Source: Bacteroidales bacterium UBA4814
GTDB taxonomy: Bacteria; Bacteroidota; Bacteroidia; Bacteroidales; UBA7960
Assembly (NCBI GenBank): GCA_002402465.1
Contig: DHFW01000004.1
Coordinates: forward strand, 1-64,000
Length of the DNA stretch: 64,000 bases
Direction of reading: 5' to 3'
The notes under the pieces are model-generated. The model was given only the letters and a program-made list of their open reading frames with translations. It did no database searches and was not told the origin of the DNA. A program made the position numbers and the translations under genes. Position 1 is the stretch's first letter. Each line of letters starts with the position of its first letter. Positions 8,206 through 15,671 of the stretch are shown here, piece after piece.

Positions 8206-10368
8206 TTAATTTTCCGAAAAAGGCCTCAGTACATTTTCGCGGCGAAAATCGCGATGACGGTAAAGGATAAACTTCAGGTTTTCCCAGCCGTCATCTTTGG
8301 TTTGCAGCTTTTCGAAGATAAATGGATTCTGAAATCCGTAGCCGTTGAGCTGGTCGATGCAGCGTGGAAATTCTCGTCCGTAGCGGCCCAGGGCTTCAAA
8401 AAAGAAGTAGCTGGTTTGTACTCCGCGGAAGGCATCAGTGGAAGGTTCTGTTTTAAACACTTCGCGGTAACGAAATACGAAATCGCGAATGTGCTGGTCG
8501 CTATACTCCACAAAATCGGGCGAAAAAATATGTACCTTCAGGTTCTCGAGATATAGGGGGTCTATGGTCTGATAATCGGCCCATTGCGGAGTACCGAACA
8601 GTGTCAGGTCAAATTCTTCTGAAAGTTGGTTTAGTTCACGCAGGTAATTCGACAGGAAGGCTTCCCCTCCGATCAGGGTTACCACCACATTCTTTTTTTC
8701 TTTGTCGAATGCTTGCACCAGGCCACTTAAGCCGCTGGTGTTAAAAATTATCTCGTTGATTTTGTGCGAAGGCCCTTCGCTGTTTCGCCTGTGTGTCTGG
8801 TTTGGCAACTGCATTATGCTGTCGCTGGCCACCAGCACATTGGTGCGGCGTCCGCCCACCAGGGCCCCGGATCCATTGAAGTAATACCCGTCAACGCTGG
8901 CCAGGTTCAGGCTGTCGCCAAATTGTTGCATGTACCTGAATTCTTCCTGAAGCGAAGTCTTGAAACCATCAATAAGTTTGCGGGCCCGGGGCTGATTGTT
9001 GTGCACCAGGATAATATTCTGATCGGGATAGGCTCTGGCCAGGTAGCCTGCCAGGGCATTAAGCTGGGTTTCCATGGAAGGACTTACCTGGAAGAGATTC
9101 GGGAAGCCTCTGAGTTGCGTGGGATCGTCGAGCAGGGGCGACACCACCGGAATGCCGTGGCGCATTCCAAAACCCGCCACAAAGCCCAAAGTCTCGGGAT
9201 AAAAAGGGCCTATGATCAGATCCATGCGGTCGAATCCCGGCTGGCGGGTGATCTCCCGAACCACAGACAGGTCGCGCCCAACATCGAAGGTATGCAGGGT
9301 AATGTTTACCCCCTGCTGCTTGATCGAATCGAGGGCAATAAGCACGCCCTGATAATACTGAATAAAAGTAAACGAAATGTGGTCGGCGGGCATAGTAGTG
9401 GTATTGCCGCTAAACTGATCAAGAAAAAGCGGGATCATCAAAGCCACGTTATAGTGCGATTTCAGCACAGGATCAAGGCAGTATTCATCGGCTACCCGAG
9501 GTATCTCAGGCAGGGTATCGGTGGGGAAAAACACGTAACCCTCCTGCTGAGAAGAATCGGATCCCATGGCCAATGCCACCCTAGCAGGGATGCGAATCCG
9601 CTGCCCGGCCTTTAACCCGGTTTCTTCCACTTCCGGATTCATTTCAGCAAATTCTTCCTGGGAAATCTCAAAGCGGTTTGACAGCCCGAACTTCGTTTCG
9701 CCAGGCTGCACAGTATAGTAGAAAAACTCTACCGGCCTGGAAACTTTCTGCGGGATTTGCAGCACCTGCCTGAAACGAAGCCCACTACGGGCTTCGGGGT
9801 TGTAATGCAGAATCTCTTCCTGGCTTACATTATACTTGCGTGAAATGCCAAAAAGAGTTTCGCGGCGTGCCACTTCATGCTCCACAAACTCGGTCACCAT
9901 TATGGGTGCCCTCAGAATCTGCGGGGGCTGAACCAAACCGGGCTGACGGCTCTCTGGCACAACACCCTGCGGCTCAGTTTCCGGCACCGAAGGCATGGCT
10001 GAGGCTGGCTGGCCTGCAGCCATGGGAATCCTGATAACCTGCCCGATACGAACCACCTGCAGCAGGTCGGGAATTTCCGGATTGGCATCAGCGATTTCAT
10101 GCTGCCCAATTTCATAAGCCCGGGCAATGCTGAAAAGAGTCTGCCCTTGAGCAATGGTGTGCATATAATACCTTTTCCCATCGATGGTTTCGACCACTGA
10201 GGAACGGGTTACCGGCGCCGGTTCGAACTGGGCCAAGCCCTCAAGTGTGGAAAATATTAATATTATAACCAATAAAAAATATCCTGTCTGTTTCACTACC
10301 CGATAGATTTGTTCATAATAATTACGTAAAGAAAGGCCGTAAATTGCCTTCAAAAGCACTACTCCCAC
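8206..10368 (-). CDS. LysM repeat protein with periplasmic-binding (type 1) domain
   Basis: A 720-residue exported protein. A hydrophobic segment near residues 28-47 (FLLVIILIFSTLEGLAQ) looks like a signal peptide with a long N-region; the true start may be a GTG just before it. Three LysM modules follow, at about 67-116, 162-207 and 214-260 (for example GQTLFSIARAYEIGQHEI and GETKFGLSNRFEISQEE). From about 305 to 700 there is a receptor-family ligand-binding fold (YNVALMIPLFLD, IIGPFYPETLGFVA, GIPVVSPLLDD). LysM suggests peptidoglycan binding; the ligand of the second part is unknown. The first codons overlap the 3' end of guaA by about 10 nt, so translational coupling is likely. It converges on lolA with 10 nt between stops. 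Confidence 0.85.
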   Translation of the reverse strand: MGVVLLKAIYGLSLRNYYEQIYRVVKQTGYFLLVIILIFSTLEGLAQFEPAPVTRSSVVETIDGKRYYMHTIAQGQTLFSIARAYEIGQHEIADANPEIPDLLQVVRIGQVIRIPMAAGQPASAMPSVPETEPQGVVPESRQPGLVQPPQILRAPIMVTEFVEHEVARRETLFGISRKYNVSQEEILHYNPEARSGLRFRQVLQIPQKVSRPVEFFYYTVQPGETKFGLSNRFEISQEEFAEMNPEVEETGLKAGQRIRIPARVALAMGSDSSQQEGYVFFPTDTLPEIPRVADEYCLDPVLKSHYNVALMIPLFLDQFSGNTTTMPADHISFTFIQYYQGVLIALDSIKQQGVNITLHTFDVGRDLSVVREITRQPGFDRMDLIIGPFYPETLGFVAGFGMRHGIPVVSPLLDDPTQLRGFPNLFQVSPSMETQLNALAGYLARAYPDQNIILVHNNQPRARKLIDGFKTSLQEEFRYMQQFGDSLNLASVDGYYFNGSGALVGGRRTNVLVASDSIMQLPNQTHRRNSEGPSHKINEIIFNTSGLSGLVQAFDKEKKNVVVTLIGGEAFLSNYLRELNQLSEEFDLTLFGTPQWADYQTIDPLYLENLKVHIFSPDFVEYSDQHIRDFVFRYREVFKTEPSTDAFRGVQTSYFFFEALGRYGREFPRCIDQLNGYGFQNPFIFEKLQTKDDGWENLKFILYRHRDFRRENVLRPFSEN

Positions 10369-11888
10369 TCAATGGTGGCTGGCGGTTTTGAGCTTATGTC
10401 GTATACCACCCGGTTCACCCCTTTCACTTTATTGATAATGTCGTTGGAAACTTTAGCCAGAAAATCAAAGGGCAGGTGAACCCAGTCGGCTGTCATGCCA
10501 TCGGTCGATTCCACTGCTCTCAAGGCCACTACGTTTTCATAGGTACGCTCATCGCCCATCACTCCAACGGAGTGCACTGGTAAAAGTACGGCCAGTGCCT
10601 GCCAAACTTTGTTGTACAATCCATGGTCGCGCAAAGCTTTTATGAAAATATAATCCACTTCCTGCAGTACCCTGACTTTCTCAGGGGTTATTTCACCCAA
10701 AATGCGGATACCCAGACCCGGGCCAGGGAAAGGGTGCCGCTGCAGCAGCGCCGGCGGTAGGCCCAGGCTGGTGCCCACGCGCCGCACCTCGTCTTTAAAA
10801 AGGGAGTTGAGAGGCTCCACCACTTTCAGCTTCATAAAATCGGGCAGCCCGCCCACGTTGTGGTGCGATTTGATGGTGGCCGAGGGGCCCTTGACCGATA
10901 CCGACTCAATCACATCCGGATAAATGGTGCCTTGGGCCAGCCAGGTTACGTCCTTTATATTATGGGCTTCCTCATCAAACACTTCTATAAATACCCGCCC
11001 TATGGTCTTTCTTTTTTCTTCCGGGTCTTCCTTGCCTTTCAAGGCCGAGAGGAAGCGATCGCCCGCGCGGACGCCCTTTACGTTCAGCCCCATGTCGCGG
11101 TAGGAGTCAAGCACCTGTTCAAACTCGTTTTTACGAAGCAGTCCATTGTCAACAAATATGCAATGCAATTGTGTGCCAATGGCCCGGTGCAGCAGCACCC
11201 CGGCTACACTGGAATCGACCCCGCCGGAAAGTCCAAGGACAACCTTGTCGCTGCCAATTTCAGCTTTAAGGGCATTCACCGTGCTGTGGATAAACGACTC
11301 TGGTGTCCAGCTCTGGCTGCAACCGCATATGTCGATCACAAAATTATAGAGCAACTCCATGCCCTGGGTGGAATGATATACTTCGGGGTGAAACTGAAGG
11401 CCGAAGGTCTTACGGTCATTGGCTTTGTAGGCCGCCACGCCCACATCGTTGGTGCGCGCAATAATACTGAAGTTTTGAGGCAGGCGGGTAATACTGTCGG
11501 CATGAGACATCCACACCTGCGACTGCATCTCTATGCCATGCAACAAAGGCTCATCTTTTTCAACAAACGAAAGATTGGCCCTGCCATATTCGCGGGTAGA
11601 GGACGCCTCCACTTCGCCGCCGTTTTCCAGGGCCAGAAGCTGTGCGCCGTAACATACCCCAAGCAGAGGCAAATGCCCGTCAAACTGCGACAGGACTATG
11701 CGAGGCGAACCAGCATCGCGCACACTAAAGGGACTGCCCGACAAAATAACACCCTTGATATGAGAAAGGTCTTGAGGAACATGGTGATAGGGATGAATCT
11801 CGCAATAGACATTCAGCTCCCTTACACGCCTGGCAATCAATTGAGTATACTGAGAGCCGAAATCGAGGATAAGGATGGTTTCTTGCAT
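10359..11888 (-). CDS. guaA: GMP synthase (glutamine-hydrolysing)
   Basis: A 509-residue bifunctional enzyme converting XMP to GMP with glutamine ammonia and ATP. The N-terminal class I amidotransferase contains LDFGSQYTQLIARR, the nucleophile C79 in GVCYGAQ, and the histidine/glutamate pair in FGLQFHPEVYHS. The ATP-pyrophosphatase P-loop is VLGLSGGVDSSVAG, and the C-terminal dimer domain ends in DISSKPPATIEWE, the standard GuaA ending. The ATG at 11888 gives MQETILILDFG, the usual start; a TTG six bases upstream lies inside the likely -7 box. The LysM/PBP gene follows, overlapping its 3' end. Confidence 0.97.
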   Translation of the reverse strand: MQETILILDFGSQYTQLIARRVRELNVYCEIHPYHHVPQDLSHIKGVILSGSPFSVRDAGSPRIVLSQFDGHLPLLGVCYGAQLLALENGGEVEASSTREYGRANLSFVEKDEPLLHGIEMQSQVWMSHADSITRLPQNFSIIARTNDVGVAAYKANDRKTFGLQFHPEVYHSTQGMELLYNFVIDICGCSQSWTPESFIHSTVNALKAEIGSDKVVLGLSGGVDSSVAGVLLHRAIGTQLHCIFVDNGLLRKNEFEQVLDSYRDMGLNVKGVRAGDRFLSALKGKEDPEEKRKTIGRVFIEVFDEEAHNIKDVTWLAQGTIYPDVIESVSVKGPSATIKSHHNVGGLPDFMKLKVVEPLNSLFKDEVRRVGTSLGLPPALLQRHPFPGPGLGIRILGEITPEKVRVLQEVDYIFIKALRDHGLYNKVWQALAVLLPVHSVGVMGDERTYENVVALRAVESTDGMTADWVHLPFDFLAKVSNDIINKVKGVNRVVYDISSKPPATIEWE

Positions 11889-11891
11889 ATG

Positions 11892-11899
11892 CAAAGATA
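11892..11899 (-). promoter_or_regulatory. -7 promoter element of guaA abutting the start codon
   Basis: On the minus strand TATCTTTG matches TAnnTTTG exactly and ends only 3 nt before the guaA ATG. No good -33 TTTG is seen at the expected distance. If the box is used, the mRNA would be leaderless or nearly so. Confidence 0.4.
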
Positions 11900-11961
11900 A
11901 TTAACTGCGATAATTATGGCTACCCAATAAATCATAATCTGCAACAATTCTGAGCATTTAC

Positions 11962-11969
11962 TAAATTTG
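11962..11969 (+). promoter_or_regulatory. -7 promoter element of the YggS-family gene
   Basis: TAAATTTG followed by C is an exact match to the -7 consensus, 23 nt upstream of the YggS start codon. No matching -33 box is visible at 19 nt, so support is partial. Confidence 0.4.
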
Positions 11970-11992
11970 CCAAAGATACCAAATGTAATGCC

Positions 11993-12661
11993 ATGTCTCC
12001 TGCTGAAAAATACCTGGATCTTATAAAGAACCTGCCGTCCAACGTGAAGTTGATAGCCGTAAGCAAAACCAAAACCGAAAAGGAAATTCTGGAGGTTTAC
12101 CATGCCGGACAGCGCCTTTTTGGCGAAAACAAAATACAGGAGCTGGTTCCAAAATACGAAAAACTACCCCGCGACATTGAGTGGCACCTCATCGGCCACC
12201 TGCAAACCAACAAGGTGAAATACATTGCACCCTTTGTGGGCATGATCCACTCGGCCGATAGCCTCAAACTGCTAAAAACCATTAATAAAGAAGCAAAAAA
12301 GAACAACCGTACCATTAAATGCCTGTTACAGTTTCATATTGCCGAAGAAGAAACCAAATTCGGCCTGAGCCGCGAGGAAGCCGAAGATATTCTAAATTCG
12401 GAAGAATTCAAAAAGCTTGAAAATATTGAAATCTGCGGGGTTATGGGTATGGCTACCTTTACGGAAGATATGGAGCAAGTGCGCCGGGAGTTCAGACTCC
12501 TGAAAACTGTTTTTGACTGGCTGAAAAAGGATTATTTTGCTGGTTCGCCACAGTTCAATGAAATTTCCATGGGCATGTCGGACGACTATCGTGTGGCCAT
12601 TGAAGAAGGCAGTACCATGATACGTGTGGGCAGCGCCATTTTCGGCAGCCGAAATTACTAA
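11993..12661 (+). CDS. YggS/PLPBP family pyridoxal-phosphate homeostasis protein
   Basis: A 222-residue single-domain TIM barrel that binds PLP and buffers its level without a known catalytic reaction. The PLP lysine is K25 in LIAVSKTKTEKEI. Other family marks are FGENKIQEL, IEWHLIGHLQTNK, and near the C-terminus SMGMSDDYRVAIEEGSTMIRVG, which binds the cofactor phosphate. Length is standard. It is divergent from guaA, separated by about 104 nt with -7-like boxes for both strands. No operon partner is evident downstream. Confidence 0.93.
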   Translation: MSPAEKYLDLIKNLPSNVKLIAVSKTKTEKEILEVYHAGQRLFGENKIQELVPKYEKLPRDIEWHLIGHLQTNKVKYIAPFVGMIHSADSLKLLKTINKEAKKNNRTIKCLLQFHIAEEETKFGLSREEAEDILNSEEFKKLENIEICGVMGMATFTEDMEQVRREFRLLKTVFDWLKKDYFAGSPQFNEISMGMSDDYRVAIEEGSTMIRVGSAIFGSRNY

Positions 12662-12821
12662 GCTGGATGCAGCCAAATGTATAAAAAGCGTACTTTTGAA
12701 GCGAGCATGATTCGTTAAGCATAAACACGGATGAAAATCACCATGCGCGTTTACCTTCGGTGAGCCCATCGGGGTTCATACGATCCTAATAAACAAGTTA
12801 TTTTCAGAAGAAAAAAAGGGC

Positions 12822-13382
12822 ATGATCATTATAGGAATTACCGGCACTTTAGGTGCAGGCAAGGGAACGGTAGTAGATTATCTGGTAAAGGAAAAAGGTT
12901 TTGTGCACTTTTCGGTACGAGCCTTTATTGCGCGCGAGCTGGCACGGCGTGGCATGCCCGTAAACCGCGACACCCTCACAGCCTTGGCCAATGAAATGCG
13001 TGCCAAAAACAGTCCTTCCTATATCATTGAAGAGCTTTATAAGGAAGCCGCTGCCTTGGAAAAAAACTGCATTATTGAAAGCATACGAACGCCCGGCGAA
13101 ATTGCCGCCTTGCGCAACCAGCCCGGCTTTGTGCTGCTAGCCGTCGATGCCGATCCCAGGGTGCGCTTTAACCGGATTCGCAAAAGAAACTCAGAAACCG
13201 ACAGGGTAAACTTCAATACCTTTATCAGCAATGAGCAGCGCGAAATGCATTCGGATGATCCCAACAAGCAGAACCTTTCTGAGTGCATCAGGCAAGCCGA
13301 CCACACCATTCTGAACAATGGCGGCCTGGATGAGCTGCACCAAAAAACCGAATCTTTCCTTCAATCTATTAAACAAAAGTAA
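12822..13382 (+). CDS. P-loop nucleotide kinase-like protein next to dCMP deaminase
   Basis: A 186-residue P-loop NTPase. Walker A is GTLGAGKG with K14. It has the layout of small-molecule kinases such as dephospho-CoA or deoxynucleotide kinases: FVHFSVRAFIARELARRGMPVNR after the P-loop, ENCIIESIRTPGEIAAL as the second strand region, and a LID-like arginine-rich stretch FNRIRKRNSETDR. It is followed after 11 nt by a dCMP deaminase, so a role in deoxynucleotide supply is likely. The eukaryotic deaminase Dcd1 carries, as I recall it, a degenerate P-loop region in front of its deaminase domain, which supports a functional link. The substrate is unknown; annotation as AAA-family ATPase or adenylate-kinase-like would also be reasonable. 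Confidence 0.75.
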   Translation: MIIIGITGTLGAGKGTVVDYLVKEKGFVHFSVRAFIARELARRGMPVNRDTLTALANEMRAKNSPSYIIEELYKEAAALEKNCIIESIRTPGEIAALRNQPGFVLLAVDADPRVRFNRIRKRNSETDRVNFNTFISNEQREMHSDDPNKQNLSECIRQADHTILNNGGLDELHQKTESFLQSIKQK

Positions 13383-13393
13383 AGCTAGACTTT

Positions 13394-13897
13394 ATGTCTG
13401 AGAATACAGAACCCCAAAAGTATGTCCGCCCCAGCTGGGATGAATATTTCATGGAGATAGCCCATACGGTAAGCAAGCGTGCCACTTGCGATCGCGGCCG
13501 CAGCGGCTGCGTGATTGCGCGCGACAGGCAGATCCTTGTAACGGGATACGTAGGCTCGCCCACAGGCCTTCCACACTGCGATGATGCCGGCCACCAGATG
13601 AAAAAAGTGCTGCACGAAGACGGCCACATCACCATGCATTGCGTCAGAACGGTACACGCCGAACAGAATGCCATTTGTCAGGCAGCCCGCCTGGGCATCA
13701 GTATCGATGGGGCAACGCTCTACTGCCGCATGACGCCATGCAGGGTTTGTGCCATGCTTATCATAAACTGCGGAATTAAGCGGGTGGTATGCGAAAAAAA
13801 ATACCACGCCGGCAGCGAGTCAGAACAAATGTTCGTCGAGGCAGGCGTGGAAATCTCCTATTTTACCGACGAGGTGCTCAGGTACCAGAATCAGTAA
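13394..13897 (+). CDS. Deoxycytidylate (dCMP) deaminase
   Basis: A 167-residue zinc-dependent cytidine deaminase-fold enzyme converting dCMP to dUMP for dTMP synthesis. Seen: RPSWDEYFMEIA at the N-terminus, typical of dCMP deaminases; the catalytic zinc site HAEQNAI; and the second zinc motif MTPCRVCAM. An inserted CVIARDRQILVTGYVGSPTG matches the family substrate loop. It is translated just after the kinase-like gene (11 nt gap), and its stop lies 2 nt from the stop of the convergent asparaginase-family gene. ComE operon protein 2 is a close relative, but no competence genes are nearby. Confidence 0.92.
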   Translation: MSENTEPQKYVRPSWDEYFMEIAHTVSKRATCDRGRSGCVIARDRQILVTGYVGSPTGLPHCDDAGHQMKKVLHEDGHITMHCVRTVHAEQNAICQAARLGISIDGATLYCRMTPCRVCAMLIINCGIKRVVCEKKYHAGSESEQMFVEAGVEISYFTDEVLRYQNQ

Positions 13898-13899
13898 AC

Positions 13900-14895
13900 T
13901 TATTCAAATATTTTCACTTCAGTTTCGCCGGTCGATTTAATGTATCCCCTGAACATCCCAGTGGTGTTGAAAGGCATGGCCACATTGCCCTGCCTGTCCA
14001 CTGCGATAATGCCGCCATTGCCTCCCTGCTCCTTCAGCTTTTGCATCACATTGTCGTTGGCAGCTTCGTGCAGCGATTTGCCGGCATACATCATTTGTGC
14101 CGCGATATCGTAGGCAATCACGTTGCGGATAAAATACTCACCGTGTCCGGTGGCCGAAACGGCACAGGCTTGGTTGTTGGCGTAGGTTCCGGCTCCGATG
14201 ATGGGGCTGTCGCCAATGCGCCCGAAACGCTTGCCGGTCATTCCACCCGTTGAGGTAGCAGCCGCCAGGTTGCCTTCCATATCAAGTGCAACCGCTCCAA
14301 CCGTGCCCATTTTCATATCTGGATAGGTGTCACCCCTTAACTGAGGGGTGTTGTCCCTTAAAAATTCGCGATACTGATCCCAGCGTGCCTGATCAAAGAA
14401 ATAGGAAGGATCAACCGCTTCAAGTCCCTCCTCAAAGGCAAAATGCTCGGCACCACGGCCGGTAAGCATTACATGGGGTGAGTTTTCCATTACCTTGCGG
14501 GCGGCCGTTATTGGGTTTTTAATATTTGTGATACCAGCAACAGCTCCGGCTTGCAGGGTTTTCCCATCCATTATGGAAGCATCCAGCTCGTTGCGGCCTT
14601 CAAAATTAAATACAGCACCTTTGCCTGCATTGAAAAGGGGGCTGTCTTCCAAAATCATAATGGCAGCCACCACGGCATCCATACTGCTTCCACCGGTCTT
14701 CAGAATGGCTTCACCTGCCTCAAGGGCTTCCGAAAGCTTCGCCAGGTAAGCGGCTTCCCGCTCGGGGCTCATCCATTCGCGCGAAATATTGCCTGAACCA
14801 CCATGAATTACCAGCGCGTAACTACCCTGTGCAAAGAGTTGCAGGTGAAGCGTTAGCAATAAAAACAGAACAAAAAACCTGAATAGCGTTTTCAT
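13900..14895 (-). CDS. Isoaspartyl peptidase/L-asparaginase (Ntn hydrolase)
   Basis: A 331-residue plant-type asparaginase family enzyme that self-cleaves to expose a threonine nucleophile. T198 in MKMGTVGAVALD is the expected new N-terminus, and GRIGDSPIIGAGTYA and CAVSATGHGE downstream form the substrate pocket. HGGSG after the signal peptide is the family start motif. The N-terminus (LFRFFVLFLLLTLHLQLFAQG) is a clear Sec signal, so the enzyme acts in the periplasm or outside, probably on beta-aspartyl peptides or asparagine. It lies 12 nt downstream of the OmpH-like gene and may share its transcript. Confidence 0.92.
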   Translation of the reverse strand: MKTLFRFFVLFLLLTLHLQLFAQGSYALVIHGGSGNISREWMSPEREAAYLAKLSEALEAGEAILKTGGSSMDAVVAAIMILEDSPLFNAGKGAVFNFEGRNELDASIMDGKTLQAGAVAGITNIKNPITAARKVMENSPHVMLTGRGAEHFAFEEGLEAVDPSYFFDQARWDQYREFLRDNTPQLRGDTYPDMKMGTVGAVALDMEGNLAAATSTGGMTGKRFGRIGDSPIIGAGTYANNQACAVSATGHGEYFIRNVIAYDIAAQMMYAGKSLHEAANDNVMQKLKEQGGNGGIIAVDRQGNVAMPFNTTGMFRGYIKSTGETEVKIFE

Positions 14896-14907
14896 TGAAT
14901 TAATAGG

Positions 14908-15594
14908 TTAGTTTTGGGTTGAAAGATATTCTGCATTCAGTTTTTCAAGCACATCGTCGGTAATATCGTGCTGTTCGCGGGCATAAAGAATACCGCCACC
15001 CCTTGAGAATCCGAGTATGTAATCATAGCCAAGGATTTCGTTGTAGCGGGTCAGAAACTCGGTGATTTTGTCGAGCAGCTCGTTGTTCATTTCCATTTCT
15101 TTTTGCAGAAGACGGTTGCTAAACGATTCATTGAGCAGATAAAGCTCCTGTTGCTGCTGCATGAGCTCCTGCTCTTTGGCCTGGGCCCGCTCCATGCTGA
15201 TGCTTCCAGCCTGGATGTCGCGCTGAAACTTCTCCACTTCCGACTGCCAGCCACGCTTACGACGGCTCAGGTCGTTTTCCAGGCGGGTTTGTTCTTCGCC
15301 AAATTCTTCGCGCATTTTTTTTGCCAGCTCAAATTCTTCCATAAGGCGCTCGGAGCTGATAAAGGCAATTTTGGCGGTACCTTCCTCCATCTTCTCGGCC
15401 ATATTGCTGATCTGCTCTTCCTGTGTGGCAGACGACTGTCCCCTGATCCCGGCAAAATACAATGCATAAAGCACAATCAATCCGGCAAAAAGCACCAGGT
15501 TAATCACGGTATTATAGTTCACTTTCTTTCCTGCGGCTTTTTTTTCAGGTACCGTGGGTTCTTCCTGCAGTGGGTTTAAGTTTTCCTGTGTCAT
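14908..15594 (-). CDS. OmpH/Skp family membrane-anchored coiled-coil protein
   Basis: A 228-residue protein with a single transmembrane helix at about residues 29-48 (TVINLVLFAGLIVLYALYFAG), preceded by a charged cytoplasmic tail. It continues with a Skp-like region: KIAFISSERLMEEF, then a long coiled coil (about 85-175) rich in E, Q, R and K, then LGYDYILGFSRGGGILYA, the family's C-terminal strand pair. Skp proteins are periplasmic chaperones for outer membrane proteins. This one is anchored rather than soluble, which is unusual for Skp itself but common among OmpH-like proteins of the phylum. The asparaginase gene follows after 12 nt. Confidence 0.8.
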   Translation of the reverse strand: MTQENLNPLQEEPTVPEKKAAGKKVNYNTVINLVLFAGLIVLYALYFAGIRGQSSATQEEQISNMAEKMEEGTAKIAFISSERLMEEFELAKKMREEFGEEQTRLENDLSRRKRGWQSEVEKFQRDIQAGSISMERAQAKEQELMQQQQELYLLNESFSNRLLQKEMEMNNELLDKITEFLTRYNEILGYDYILGFSRGGGILYAREQHDITDDVLEKLNAEYLSTQN

Positions 15595-15671
15595 TGTTTT
15601 ATGTTACATTAAAAAGGCCTGCTCGAAGATTCCTCACAGGCCGGGTTTGAAAAAATATTTTGCAAATTTAA

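Noticed and set aside
8764..9615. 283-codon open frame antisense to the LysM/PBP gene
   Set aside because: The opposite strand encodes LysM and binding-protein motifs; the antisense product has no signal peptide or family motif.
10860..11900. 346-codon open frame antisense to guaA
   Set aside because: guaA on the other strand is complete with all catalytic motifs; the antisense frame is a shadow.
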